A stretch of DNA of 64,000 bases from Dyadobacter soli (GTDB taxonomy: Bacteria; Bacteroidota; Bacteroidia; Cytophagales; Spirosomataceae). Below the pieces are notes generated by a model. The model saw only the letters and a program-made list of their open reading frames with translations, was not told where the DNA came from and did no database searches. Where the stretch lies: positions 62,001-126,000 of the forward strand of contig NZ_FNAN01000016.1 in NCBI RefSeq assembly GCF_900101885.1, given 5' to 3'. Of this stretch, positions 34,465 to 42,159 are shown piece after piece; the first letter of the stretch is position 1; each line of letters opens with the position of its first letter. The position numbers were made by a program, and so were the translations under genes.

Positions 34465-35645
34465 TATCGTTTTTTGAAGATAACCACACCGAAGCTGGTT
34501 GGCTGGTCGACTATAAATATAGGGTCTGGCGATCCATTTTTCAACAAAGCGGCCTTTGCACGCTTAACTCCTACATTAAATGCATTGATGAAGCCCAGGT
34601 TTTTAGCTGCTTCGGCGAGGGTTGGATTCCGATAATCATTTTTATTGGGGAAATTCTCCGGTCGTGCATCGCCAAACAAACCACCGGGATTGGTGATTTC
34701 GATTCTGTCGCTGAACTCATAGAATTTGATAGGGGCATTCGATTCGTAATCCCTGTGAATGATTGCATTATATATCAATTCTTCAACGGCAGAGGCGGGA
34801 TAGGCCAGCTCATACGGCTCACCAAGTCCATTTTGAACGCGCTTTTCGATTTGCGACTTGATAAAGTCCTTTATCACGCGTATTTGAGTCGTTAAATCGC
34901 CTTCAAACCGGTGTTCGAAATCGAAGTCGCTAACCTCATCAGGTCCGATAAATCGTACGTATTGAATGTAAGCGCCGGGAAGATAAAACCGGGGATTTTT
35001 CCCGAAAAGCAGTATTCCTGCGTTTGTCGGTATACCAGCTTTTAAATCGAAAAATTTAAGTGAGGAAAGCTGCTCAGTAATTTCTCTTCCATTGGCTTCG
35101 AGCGTTTCCGAATCAATGGCGGTTGGTAGGTAAGTCAATTTAAACAGCTCTACACTAAGCTCGTTTAGATCACTTTCATAAGCCGGCCTTGTGTCGAAAG
35201 TCCTTGAATAGATCGAGCGTCTTTCACTTAATATCCGTTCTTCGGCTTCGTTCGCGAACCCACGCCTTTGACCCACTCGAATGCAAACCCGGCCTTTGTA
35301 CCTCGCTGGGGGCACTTTTGACGGTTGAACTTCAACTACTGCGATCTCTCCTTCATCGAACGAGAATTTCGCTACCGCTAACGCGGGTGGCGGGACAATG
35401 CGACCGTCCGTCCGAAAATCGAGCAGCGTCTGCATCAATTGCTCGTCAACCTTCGTGCCGTTCAGGCTACCATTGTCATTTGCCCCGATGATCAGATATC
35501 CGGGCAATCCATGTCCGGGCATATCGTTGCAAAACGCACATATTGCTTCACCAAATTTGTCAGTATTATTTCTGGACACGGTTTTCTCAATCCGGTCGGT
35601 TTCTAATGCTGGCAGGAGTAATGCAATTTCTTCTTGGGTGATCAT
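34464..35645 (-). CDS. AlbA_2/Schlafen-domain protein with C-terminal HATPase-like domain
   Basis: This is a putative nucleic-acid-associated regulator of about 393 residues. I start it at the ATG at 35645 (MITQEEIALLLPALETD), because a -7 promoter element lies 49 nt upstream of it. The N-terminal AlbA_2 (Schlafen-type) domain is seen as 'KFGEAICAFCNDMPGHGLPGYLIIGANDNGSLNG' and 'PPARYKGRVCIRVGQRRGFAN'. The C-terminal GHKL-type ATP-binding region has the N-box-like 'AVEELIYNAIIHRDYESNAPIKFYEFSDRIEITNPGGLFG'. This architecture is usually annotated as a RecG-like transcriptional regulator and occurs in defence islands. It is translationally coupled to the ParA-like gene. Confidence 0.87.
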   Translation of the reverse strand: MITQEEIALLLPALETDRIEKTVSRNNTDKFGEAICAFCNDMPGHGLPGYLIIGANDNGSLNGTKVDEQLMQTLLDFRTDGRIVPPPALAVAKFSFDEGEIAVVEVQPSKVPPARYKGRVCIRVGQRRGFANEAEERILSERRSIYSRTFDTRPAYESDLNELSVELFKLTYLPTAIDSETLEANGREITEQLSSLKFFDLKAGIPTNAGILLFGKNPRFYLPGAYIQYVRFIGPDEVSDFDFEHRFEGDLTTQIRVIKDFIKSQIEKRVQNGLGEPYELAYPASAVEELIYNAIIHRDYESNAPIKFYEFSDRIEITNPGGLFGDARPENFPNKNDYRNPTLAEAAKNLGFINAFNVGVKRAKAALLKNGSPDPIFIVDQPTSFGVVIFKKR

Positions 35646-35693
35646 ATAGCGCAGGTTAAACCGCGGCAAGTTGAAAAATGCGGCAGCAATTAC

Positions 35694-35701
35694 CAAATTT
35701 A
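35694..35701 (-). promoter_or_regulatory. Putative -7 element (TAAATTTG) of the AlbA-ParA pair
   Basis: This is an exact TAnnTTTG match on the minus strand, 49 nt before the chosen ATG at 35645. No TTG -33 element is seen at the standard spacing. It supports the downstream start, because the longer frame would begin inside this promoter. Confidence 0.45.
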
Positions 35702-35879
35702 TATATTGTATAGGTACTCGCCCTGCGAGACAGCTCTACCTGTTTTTGAATTCAGTATTCAGGTACACGAGGTTGCTTCATGGAAATCAATTAATTTACG
35801 GATGGCGTGAATTTTTTAAAGGTTTGGATTTGGATAAGCATCTTCCGAATATGCAGCCTCCTATAAAACCATAAGAACT

Positions 35880-35973
35880 ATGAAAAATCTTACACGACTT
35901 GCCCTGTTATGGTGCGGGACCGGCGAAAGCCCCCCGGATGCCCTTATGTGCATTAGGACACCTTAGACAGGGC
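35880..35973 (+). ncRNA. Compact structured RNA and/or 28-codon micro-ORF
   Basis: GCCCTGT (35901-35907) pairs with ACAGGGC (35967-35973). Inside, GGTG pairs with CACC. A GGG-GGC-GAAA-GCC-CCC arm carries a GNRA tetraloop, and ATGC/GCAT closes a third stem, so the whole folds as a three-way junction. GTTTTCTTTC follows, a terminator-like tail. The same DNA holds an ORF of 28 codons from ATG 35880 (M-K-N-L-T-R-L-A-L-L-W-C) to TAG 35964. It lies 29 nt before the next small gene. I do not recognise it as a known riboswitch class. It could be a cis-regulatory leader, a small RNA or a coincidental fold. Confidence 0.45.
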
Positions 35974-36002
35974 GTTTTCTTTCACCTAAAAACATAAGTT
36001 TT

Positions 36003-36245
36003 ATGACCACACTATCACCCACCGCCGAGTCCCCGGACTCGCGGCACCTGGCATTCGGCCGGGAAGTTGCAGAGCTGCTAGCCCAGAGCAGCCCGTCAAA
36101 CTGGATAGATGACCTTTGGGACATTTATACAGGTTATATGCTTGCGCAAAAAGAGTTGGGTTACAACCCCCGCGCAGCGGACGTTTTTACATCATTCAAG
36201 GAGCTGGTGTTTTTCTTCCAGCGTGTTGAGGGGATGAAGGGGTAA
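36003..36245 (+). CDS. Small hypothetical protein (80 residues)
   Basis: I do not recognise the family. The protein begins M-T-T-L-S-P-T-A-E-S and is acidic and mostly helical in appearance ('HLAFGREVAELLAQSS', 'WIDDLWDIYTGYMLAQKELGY', 'VFTSFKELVFFFQRVEGMK'). It has no signal peptide and no membrane span, so it is probably cytoplasmic. Two things support a real gene: a strong terminator 18 nt after its stop and a structured element just upstream. It lies next to the AlbA-ParA pair in the accessory patch but on the other strand. A small regulator or antitoxin-like role cannot be shown. Confidence 0.6.
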   Translation: MTTLSPTAESPDSRHLAFGREVAELLAQSSPSNWIDDLWDIYTGYMLAQKELGYNPRAADVFTSFKELVFFFQRVEGMKG

Positions 36246-36262
36246 CCCTCCCCGTATACAAA

Positions 36263-36299
36263 CAAAAGCCAGGTAATCTGCTCGATTGCCTGGCTTTTG
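36263..36299 (+). terminator. Rho-independent terminator of the small gene
   Basis: CAAAAGCCAGGTAAT pairs with ATTGCCTGGCTTTTG around a 7-nt loop, a 15-bp stem with one G-T wobble. The A-rich and T-rich arms make it function in either direction. Confidence 0.88.
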
Positions 36300-36329
36300 T
36301 TGTATTGTGGCGGCATTGCAGCGTTTTAC

Positions 36330-36512
36330 GTGAATGTCGTTTGCAATGCTGTCGCATCCCTCTGGGATTTAAGGCCTCCCAGGGGGTATCATCTTGCTAC
36401 CAACGTTGCGTGCCTGACGGCACTAACCACAAAACGCCAAATCGCGGTAGCGATGAAATATTGGTAGCAGGGAACATTTCAAATGGCTTTTGAATGCCGT
36501 AGGCATGTAACA
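36330..36512. repeat. REP-like repeat cluster
   Basis: Several related units are present. An inverted TGCTACCAACGTTGCGTGCCTGACGGCA unit lies at 36395-36422. ATCGC-ggta-GCGAT followed by GAAATATTGGTAGCA ends near 36479. GAATGCCGTAGGCATGTAACA lies at 36492-36512. Upstream, ATCCC-tct-GGGAT (about 36357-36369) and a further CCCAGGGGG arm form similar mini-hairpins. The tail ATTGGTAGCA and the 20-nt unit are shared with 18571-18642. The cluster lies between the small gene's terminator and the SusD stop. Confidence 0.75.
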
Positions 36513-36537
36513 TCAACAGGTAGCGGCGCATTGAACA

Positions 36538-37974
36538 CTATTTATACCCCTCATTCTGCACTAAACTCGGGTTCCGGTCGATCTCGCTCTGTGGCAGCGG
36601 GAAGAGCACCTGGTAGTCGAATGCGGTTTTGCCGCGTCCTTTGGCGAGTTCGATGAATTTGCCGTGGCGGATCAGGTCCTGGCGGCGGAGTTCTTCGGTG
36701 AAGAATTCCCAGCCGCGCTCTTTCAGGATGTGTGCCCGGAGCGCTTCTTTGGTGGCGAATGCGGCAACGGACAATGCGGCGACGCCGGCTTTCGCGCGGA
36801 CCTGGTTGATGAGGTCGATAGCGGCTGCGGTGGGGCCTTGGAGTTCGTTCAATGCCTCGGCTTTGCTCAGCAGGATGTCGGCGTAGCGGACCACGGGGAA
36901 ATCGTTGCCGAGGTCGGCGCCGGTGGCTGGGAGGTCCTCTTCGAATTTGAAGCTGCGCTTGTCGTCCTGGCCGAGGACGATGTGTTTGCCACCCAGGTCG
37001 TCGTATTCGGTCAGGAATGCTTCTCGGCGTTGGTCTTTCGGGTCGAAGGAATCGTAGAAGCCGGAGAGCGTTTTGAGCTGGGTGGCGTAGTTGGCTTTGG
37101 TGGCGCCTTTGTATTTGTAGTTGGGCGGTGCGGCGTGCGGCAGGTAATTAGTACCGAGCCCCGGCTGGGCCAAATGTGGCCTTACATAAATGAATTCGCT
37201 GTTTTTCTCGTTGGCGAGCTTGAACAAATCGGTCCGGTTGGCGGAGTTGAAAAGGCTGTACGCATTCAGGTCGATCACCTTCTGGGCGGTTTCATTCGTC
37301 TTTTGCCAGTCCTTGTTGTTCAGGTAAAATTTAGTCAGAAAGGCGAGGGCGGCACCTTTGGTAGCGCGGCCGTATTGCTTGGCGGTGACGGGCAGGATGT
37401 CGGCCACGGCGGTGAGTTCATCGGTCACGAATTTGACAAAATCTTCCTTGCTGGCGCGTGCCGGGCGGTCTTCGCTGCTGCTGCTGCTGATGCTGTTGGT
37501 AATGAGCGGGGTAGGGCCAAAAAGGTCGTACAGCGAAATGTAGCCGCTCGCGCGCAGGAAGCGGGCTTCTGCAATGATCTGCTTTTTGCGTTCCGGATCG
37601 AAATCGATGTTGGGCACATTGTCTATCACGAGATTAGCACGATAAATAGCGCTGTAATAGCGGGTCCATGCGGTGTCGAAAAACTCGTGGGAAGCATTCC
37701 AGGTGAAATCTTCGAGCGGCTGTGCGAGCCCGCGGAGCCCGCCTTCACGGATGATGAGCAGGTCGGTCGTCACTTCGGCCATCACGAGGATATTGCGGAA
37801 GCCGTCGGTGCCCTGTTTCTGTTCGAGGGCGTACGCGGCGTTGAGCAACGCCTCGGCGTCGTCGGCGGTTTTGAAGAAATTGTTAGGGCCAAAGGAAGAA
37901 TACACTTTCTCTTCCAGCGGCTGGTCGCAGGCGGCAGCGCCGAGCATTAACAGTATATAAAGTAGTTTTTTCAT
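36538..37974 (-). CDS. SusD/RagB family lipoprotein (pair 4)
   Basis: This is a substrate-binding surface lipoprotein of 478 residues. The signal MKKLLYILLMLGAAAC carries the lipidated Cys near residue 16. SusD features are 'FGPNNFFKTADDAEALLNAAYAL', 'EARFLRASGYISLYDLFGPTPLI', 'VRYADILLSKAEALNELQG' and 'ERGWEFFTEELRRQDLIRHGKF', with a tail 'LPQSEIDRNPSLVQNEGYK' in place of the classic QNPGY ending. It lies 14 nt downstream of its SusC on the same strand. The nearest downstream DNA is the REP-like repeat cluster, with no clear terminator on this strand. Confidence 0.94.
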   Translation of the reverse strand: MKKLLYILLMLGAAACDQPLEEKVYSSFGPNNFFKTADDAEALLNAAYALEQKQGTDGFRNILVMAEVTTDLLIIREGGLRGLAQPLEDFTWNASHEFFDTAWTRYYSAIYRANLVIDNVPNIDFDPERKKQIIAEARFLRASGYISLYDLFGPTPLITNSISSSSSEDRPARASKEDFVKFVTDELTAVADILPVTAKQYGRATKGAALAFLTKFYLNNKDWQKTNETAQKVIDLNAYSLFNSANRTDLFKLANEKNSEFIYVRPHLAQPGLGTNYLPHAAPPNYKYKGATKANYATQLKTLSGFYDSFDPKDQRREAFLTEYDDLGGKHIVLGQDDKRSFKFEEDLPATGADLGNDFPVVRYADILLSKAEALNELQGPTAAAIDLINQVRAKAGVAALSVAAFATKEALRAHILKERGWEFFTEELRRQDLIRHGKFIELAKGRGKTAFDYQVLFPLPQSEIDRNPSLVQNEGYK

Positions 37975-37988
37975 TGATTCACAAGAAA

Positions 37989-40900
37989 TTAGAAATTTAT
38001 ACTCACGCCCGCCGTGTAGGTGCGCGAGAGCGGGAATGCGTTGTAATCGGCGCGGACGTTGGAGGTGCCGAATGCACTCACTTCGGGGTCATAGCCGGTG
38101 TATTTGGTGATGGTGAACAGGTTTTGGCCGGTCAGATACACCTGCAAGCCTTTGATATGCCGCCATCTGGCCGACGGGAAATTGTAAGTCAGCTGCACCG
38201 ATTTCAAACGCAGGTACGAAGCATTTTCCACGGCCCGGCTGTTCACGTTGCTCGTATAGGAAACGGCCACGGGCACGCCCGACGAATTCGCATTGGTCGG
38301 GTTGGTAGGCGTCCAGCGGTCGGTGTAGCTTTCGGCGAGGCGGTTGCGGCGGAACGATATCGGGTTCTCGGATTCGGTCCGGTTGAGGTTGAAGAGCTTG
38401 TTGCCCTGCACGCCCTGGAAAAAGAACGAGAGGTTGAACGCGCCGTAAGTGAAATCGTTGTTCAGGCCGTAGGTGAAGTCCGGGAACGGCGAGCCAAGAA
38501 TGGTCCGGTCGGCAGAATTGATAGTGCCGTCCTTGTTCACATCGCGGTATTTGTATTCGCCCGGGCGCGCCAGCGGTTGTGCGGATTTGGCAATGTCCTC
38601 GCCTTGCTGGAACACGCCGTCCACGACGTAGCCATAGTAGGCATTCAGCGGATCGCCTTTGCGGATTATGGTGAAATCATTGGTAAAACCAGCCGATCCG
38701 CCCAGAATGTAAGGCAATGCGCCGAGGTCGGTGACTTCGTTTTTCACGACTGAGAAGTTCAGGCTCGACCGCCAGGTAAACGGCGCCGTCACGTTGATAG
38801 ACGTCAATGCAAATTCGAAACCGGTGTTTTTCAGGCCGCCTACGTTTTTAAATGTAGTTGTAAAACCGGTGGTGCGGGGAATCGGCAGTTGCAGCAGCAG
38901 GTCTTTGGTTTGTTTATGGAAATAATCGATGCTACCTGAGAGACGGTTGGCAAACAAGCTGAAATCCAGTCCAATATCCAGCTGGGTAGTCGTTTCCCAT
39001 TTCAAGTCCGGGTTCGGGAGTTGCGTTGTTGAAATACCCACATAAGGCGCGCCGTCGAAAATGGCCTGTCCCTGAGGGCCGAGGAGCACGAGCGATTTGT
39101 AGCTGCCGATGTCCTGGTTACCGGTCACGCCGTAGCTGGCGCGGAGTTTCAGGTCGGTAATGGTGTTGATGTTTTTGAGGAAAAGCTCATCCTTAATGCG
39201 CCAGCCGAGGGCTACCGACGGGAAAATGCCGTATTTTTTGTTATCCCCGAACCGCGACGAGCCGTCGGCGCGAATGGAGGCTGTGAGCAGGTATTTATCG
39301 AGCAAATTGTAGTTCACCCGGCCGAGGTAGGATAGCAGCTGGTTCTTGGTGCGCCCCGATCCGAGTGAAAACGTCGTCTGCGCGCCTGCTGCGAGGTTGT
39401 CGGTGCCCAAGGCGTCGAGCGGGAAATTCTGCGCACCGGCCGAAAGCGAGCTCACTACAAACTCCTGGTAGGTATACCCCCCGAGGATTTCGAGCTGATT
39501 ATCCTTGTTGAGCGCCTTGCTGTAACGCGCCGTAAACTCCACAAGGTTGTTGGAAGCATTGCTCGTAAGCACGCTCGCGATGCCTTTGGTACCCTCAGCA
39601 CGTTTGGTGAGGCGCGAGGTAAAAATATCCCGGCGCGAATCCTGGCGGTCGGTACCGAAATTGATCTTCGCCGAAAGCTCGGGCAGAAAGTAATATTCGG
39701 CAAAAACGCTCGCAAATGTTCGGTTCGTCGTGGCGAAGTCACTCACTTCATTGGCCAGGCCGACGGGGTTTTCCAGGTTCACGATCTGCGTCTGCGTCCA
39801 GGTGCCGTTCGGATTTTTGAGGGTCAGGGTAGGGTCCTGGAAAATGGCGGTGTTGATCACCCCGGCACCTTCATTCACGCTCACGCCATTGGGTACAAAA
39901 TCGTCCTTCACCTGGCTGGAATTGAGGTTTAACCCAAATTTGAATTTGTCGCCGGTGTAGTTCAGGTTCACCCGGCCGACATACTTTTTAATACCCGAAC
40001 TGATCACGACGCCCTTCTGGTCGAGGTAGTTGAGCGAGGCGTAGTAAGTGAACTTGTCCTGCCCGCCCGAGAACGACAGCTGATGGTTTTGTAAATACCC
40101 TTTTTTGAAAATCTCATCCTGCCAGTAAGTACCCTTACCGACGGCGGCGATCTGCTCTGCGGTAAATTCGGGCGCTTGTTTCTGGTCGGCGCGGAGGTCG
40201 TTGAGCAGCGCCATGTATTGCTGGGCATTCAGCATCGGCACGCGTTTGGTCACCTCCGACACCGCACCGGAAAGTGAATAATTGACATTCAGCTTGCCTT
40301 TCGTCCCTTTTTTAGTCGTGATCAAAATAACGCCGTTCGCGCCGCGTGAGCCGTAAATGGCTGTGGCCGAGGCGTCTTTCAGTATCTCCACCGACTCGAT
40401 ATCATTCGGGTTCAATGCATTCAGCGGGTTGCGCGGCGCCTGCTCGTTCACGAGCGTGGAGTTTGGTACCACCGACGCATTGTTCACGGGCAGCCCGTCG
40501 ATCACATACAGCGGCTCGTTGTTGGCATTGATGGAGTTGGCGCCGCGGATGCGGATCGTTACGCCGCCGCCGGGCTCCGAGCTCGATTGCGTCACCTGCA
40601 CGCCCGCGGAACGGCCCGCAATGAGTTGGTCCACAGATGTTTGTACGCCTTTATTGAAGTCCTTGCTATCCAGCGAGTTCACGGCGCCGGTCAGGTCGCG
40701 CTTTTTCTGGGTGCCGTAACCGACGACGATGAGTTCGTTCAGTTGCCGGGTATCGTCGCTCAGTTGCACGTTGATCTGCGAGCGCCCTTTCACTTCGAGC
40801 TCCTGCGTAATGTAGCCGATGGCCGAAAATACGAGCACGGCATTGCTTTCTGCGTTGATCTCGAACTTGCCGTCGGCATTGGTAGTAGTGCCGGTGGAGG

Positions 40901-41063
40901 TGTTTTTGACCAGTACATTAATGCCCGGCAGGGCCGATTGGTCGGTGGCGGAGGTAACTTTTCCCTGAATGGAAACGGACTGGGCGTGGCTTTGCAAAGC
41001 CAGTATGCCGCCCAACAGGGCCCAAATCAATCGGATGTGATTTGAACGGAGAAATGGAATCAT
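37989..41063 (-). CDS. SusC/RagA TonB-linked outer-membrane transporter (pair 4, no STN)
   Basis: This TonB-dependent importer has 1024 residues. The signal ('LIWALLGGILALQSHAQ') leads directly into the carboxypeptidase-like domain ('GKVTSATDQSALPGINVLVKNTSTGTTTNADG'), with no STN domain. The TonB-box region is 'LNELIVVGYGTQKKRDLTGAVNSL', followed by a plug ('YVIDGLPVNNASVVPNSTLV', 'VEILKDASATAIYGSRGANGVI') and a barrel ending 'TYTAGVSINF'. It is divergent from the DUF1684 gene. The 181-nt intergenic region holds a palindrome, CTAC-N7-GTAG, about 20 nt upstream of a -7-like TTACTTTG on this strand. One dimeric regulator could thus control both directions. Confidence 0.95.
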   Translation of the reverse strand: MIPFLRSNHIRLIWALLGGILALQSHAQSVSIQGKVTSATDQSALPGINVLVKNTSTGTTTNADGKFEINAESNAVLVFSAIGYITQELEVKGRSQINVQLSDDTRQLNELIVVGYGTQKKRDLTGAVNSLDSKDFNKGVQTSVDQLIAGRSAGVQVTQSSSEPGGGVTIRIRGANSINANNEPLYVIDGLPVNNASVVPNSTLVNEQAPRNPLNALNPNDIESVEILKDASATAIYGSRGANGVILITTKKGTKGKLNVNYSLSGAVSEVTKRVPMLNAQQYMALLNDLRADQKQAPEFTAEQIAAVGKGTYWQDEIFKKGYLQNHQLSFSGGQDKFTYYASLNYLDQKGVVISSGIKKYVGRVNLNYTGDKFKFGLNLNSSQVKDDFVPNGVSVNEGAGVINTAIFQDPTLTLKNPNGTWTQTQIVNLENPVGLANEVSDFATTNRTFASVFAEYYFLPELSAKINFGTDRQDSRRDIFTSRLTKRAEGTKGIASVLTSNASNNLVEFTARYSKALNKDNQLEILGGYTYQEFVVSSLSAGAQNFPLDALGTDNLAAGAQTTFSLGSGRTKNQLLSYLGRVNYNLLDKYLLTASIRADGSSRFGDNKKYGIFPSVALGWRIKDELFLKNINTITDLKLRASYGVTGNQDIGSYKSLVLLGPQGQAIFDGAPYVGISTTQLPNPDLKWETTTQLDIGLDFSLFANRLSGSIDYFHKQTKDLLLQLPIPRTTGFTTTFKNVGGLKNTGFEFALTSINVTAPFTWRSSLNFSVVKNEVTDLGALPYILGGSAGFTNDFTIIRKGDPLNAYYGYVVDGVFQQGEDIAKSAQPLARPGEYKYRDVNKDGTINSADRTILGSPFPDFTYGLNNDFTYGAFNLSFFFQGVQGNKLFNLNRTESENPISFRRNRLAESYTDRWTPTNPTNANSSGVPVAVSYTSNVNSRAVENASYLRLKSVQLTYNFPSARWRHIKGLQVYLTGQNLFTITKYTGYDPEVSAFGTSNVRADYNAFPLSRTYTAGVSINF

Positions 41064-41099
41064 GGGTGATGCTTTTAGTAACTACACTTGTTTGATGGG

Positions 41100-41107
41100 C
41101 AAAGTAA
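41100..41107 (-). promoter_or_regulatory. -7-like element (TTACTTTG) of SusC/SusD pair 4
   Basis: It matches TAnnTTTG at 7 of 8 positions and is identical to the element at 46025-46032 ahead of SusC pair 5. The palindrome at 41128-41142 covers the place where its -33 element would be. Confidence 0.4.
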
Positions 41108-41127
41108 AGTTATTTTAAATTTTTAAA

Positions 41128-41142
41128 CTACTAAATTGGTAG
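41128..41142. promoter_or_regulatory. Palindromic operator candidate CTAC-N7-GTAG between SusC and DUF1684 genes
   Basis: CTACTAA-A-TTGGTAG matches at 6 of 7 inverted positions. It overlaps the -33 TTG (41136-41138) of the plus-strand promoter and the -33 zone of the minus-strand promoter. The form is shared with sites at 22738, 31321 and 46034. The binding protein is unknown; a sulfur or thiol sensor is one hypothesis. Confidence 0.55.
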
Positions 41143-41165
41143 ATTAAATAGTTTAGTTAATTTTG
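41136..41165 (+). promoter_or_regulatory. Promoter of the DUF1684 gene
   Basis: TTG (41136-41138), 19 nt, then TAATTTTG (41158-41165). This is the ideal Bacteroidota arrangement TTG-N19-TAnnTTTG. It predicts a start near 41171 and a 5' leader of about 74 nt. Confidence 0.75.
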
Positions 41166-41187
41166 CACACCAGCCACCATTAAACTC

Positions 41188-41217
41188 CGCTTCCTGCGAC
41201 CGCACGTGCAGGGAGCG
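41188..41217 (+). other. 5'-leader hairpin of the DUF1684 gene
   Basis: CGCTTCCTGC (41188-41197) pairs over 10 bp, with one G-U, with GCAGGGAGCG (41208-41217) around a 10-nt loop. It ends 27 nt before the ATG. The 11-mer CGCTTCCTGCG is also found at 31612-31622, 24 nt before the hydroxylase ATG, again followed by GGAGCG. Confidence 0.5.
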
Positions 41218-41244
41218 ACTTCACTCACTTAATCAAGCATTGTC

Positions 41245-42123
41245 ATGAAAAGGCAACTTTATCACACTTTGGAGCTGGTGGCGATTTTCTTCCTGGCCGC
41301 ATTTACATTCGGCGACAGCCCCTACGAAAACGAGATCAGGCAATGGCACGAAAAGCGCATCGAGGGCCTGAAAGCGGAATCGGGCTGGCTCAACCTGGCC
41401 GGGCTATACTGGCTCGAAGAAGGCGTTAACACGTTTGGCGGCGCGGAAGGGAACGACATTCTTTTCCCGGCAGAAAAAAGCAGTCCGTTCCTGGGTGAAA
41501 TTGTTTTGGAAAAAGACAAGATCACCCTCAAAGCGAAACCCGACGCACAGATTTTCAATGGCGACCAGCCCGTGACGGAGCTCGACATTTCGCCTGTGGG
41601 CAAGCCGGTAACGTTAAAGCACGGGCCGCTGCGCTGGTTTGTGATCAAGCGGGGCGAGAAGTACGCGATCCGCCTGCGCGACCTGGAAAGCGAATACCTG
41701 AAAGGCTTTACGGGCATAGAGCGCTATCCGGTACAAGAGAAATGGCGGGTTAAGGCGAAATTCGTTCCTACCAAAGGCCGCACGGTGAGCATTACCGACA
41801 TTACCGGCCGTACCGACGAGCAGGTTTCGCCCGGTAAACTGGTGTTCGACGTCGATGGCAAGGAGTACAGCCTGGACGCCGTGGGCAAGCCGGAAAACCT
41901 GTTCCTGATCTTCGCCGATCAGACTAACAAGCTCGAAACCTACGGGGCGGGCCGCTTCCTTTACTCGTCCGTCGAGGCAGACGGCACGGCCTGGCTCGAT
42001 TTCAACAAGGCCATCAATCCGCCTTGTGCATTTTCCCCTTATGCGACCTGCCCGCTGCCGCCGAAGCGAAACAAGCTGGCGCTGGCCGTGGTGGCAGGCG
42101 AAAAGCGCTACGGCGACCACTGA
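41245..42123 (+). CDS. DUF1684 domain protein, exported
   Basis: This is a 292-residue protein of unknown function. An N-terminal hydrophobic segment (LVAIFFLAAFTFGDSP) suggests export. The DUF1684 signature is complete: 'WHEKRIEGLKAESGWLNLAGLYWLEEGVNTFGG', 'DGTAWLDFNKAINPPCAFSPYATCPLPPKRNKLALAVVAGEKRY', with the family's two conserved Cys residues in C-A-F-S-P-Y-A-T-C. It has its own near-consensus promoter and a hairpin in its leader. It shares a control region with the divergent SusC/SusD pair 4, so it may act on the substrate imported by that pair. The end of the protein runs to within 37 nt of a convergent lipoprotein gene. Confidence 0.88.
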   Translation: MKRQLYHTLELVAIFFLAAFTFGDSPYENEIRQWHEKRIEGLKAESGWLNLAGLYWLEEGVNTFGGAEGNDILFPAEKSSPFLGEIVLEKDKITLKAKPDAQIFNGDQPVTELDISPVGKPVTLKHGPLRWFVIKRGEKYAIRLRDLESEYLKGFTGIERYPVQEKWRVKAKFVPTKGRTVSITDITGRTDEQVSPGKLVFDVDGKEYSLDAVGKPENLFLIFADQTNKLETYGAGRFLYSSVEADGTAWLDFNKAINPPCAFSPYATCPLPPKRNKLALAVVAGEKRYGDH

Positions 42124-42159
42124 TCTTCCGCCGCGTATTGGACTCCTTCCTGTTACTGA

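Noticed and set aside
35671-35874. 67-residue open frame opposite the AlbA gene's 5' end
   Set aside because: It covers the promoter of the minus-strand pair and shows no recognisable features.
36330-36512. CRISPR array
   Set aside because: The repeats are few, unequal in spacing, inverted relative to each other and partly palindromic, with no cas genes in view.
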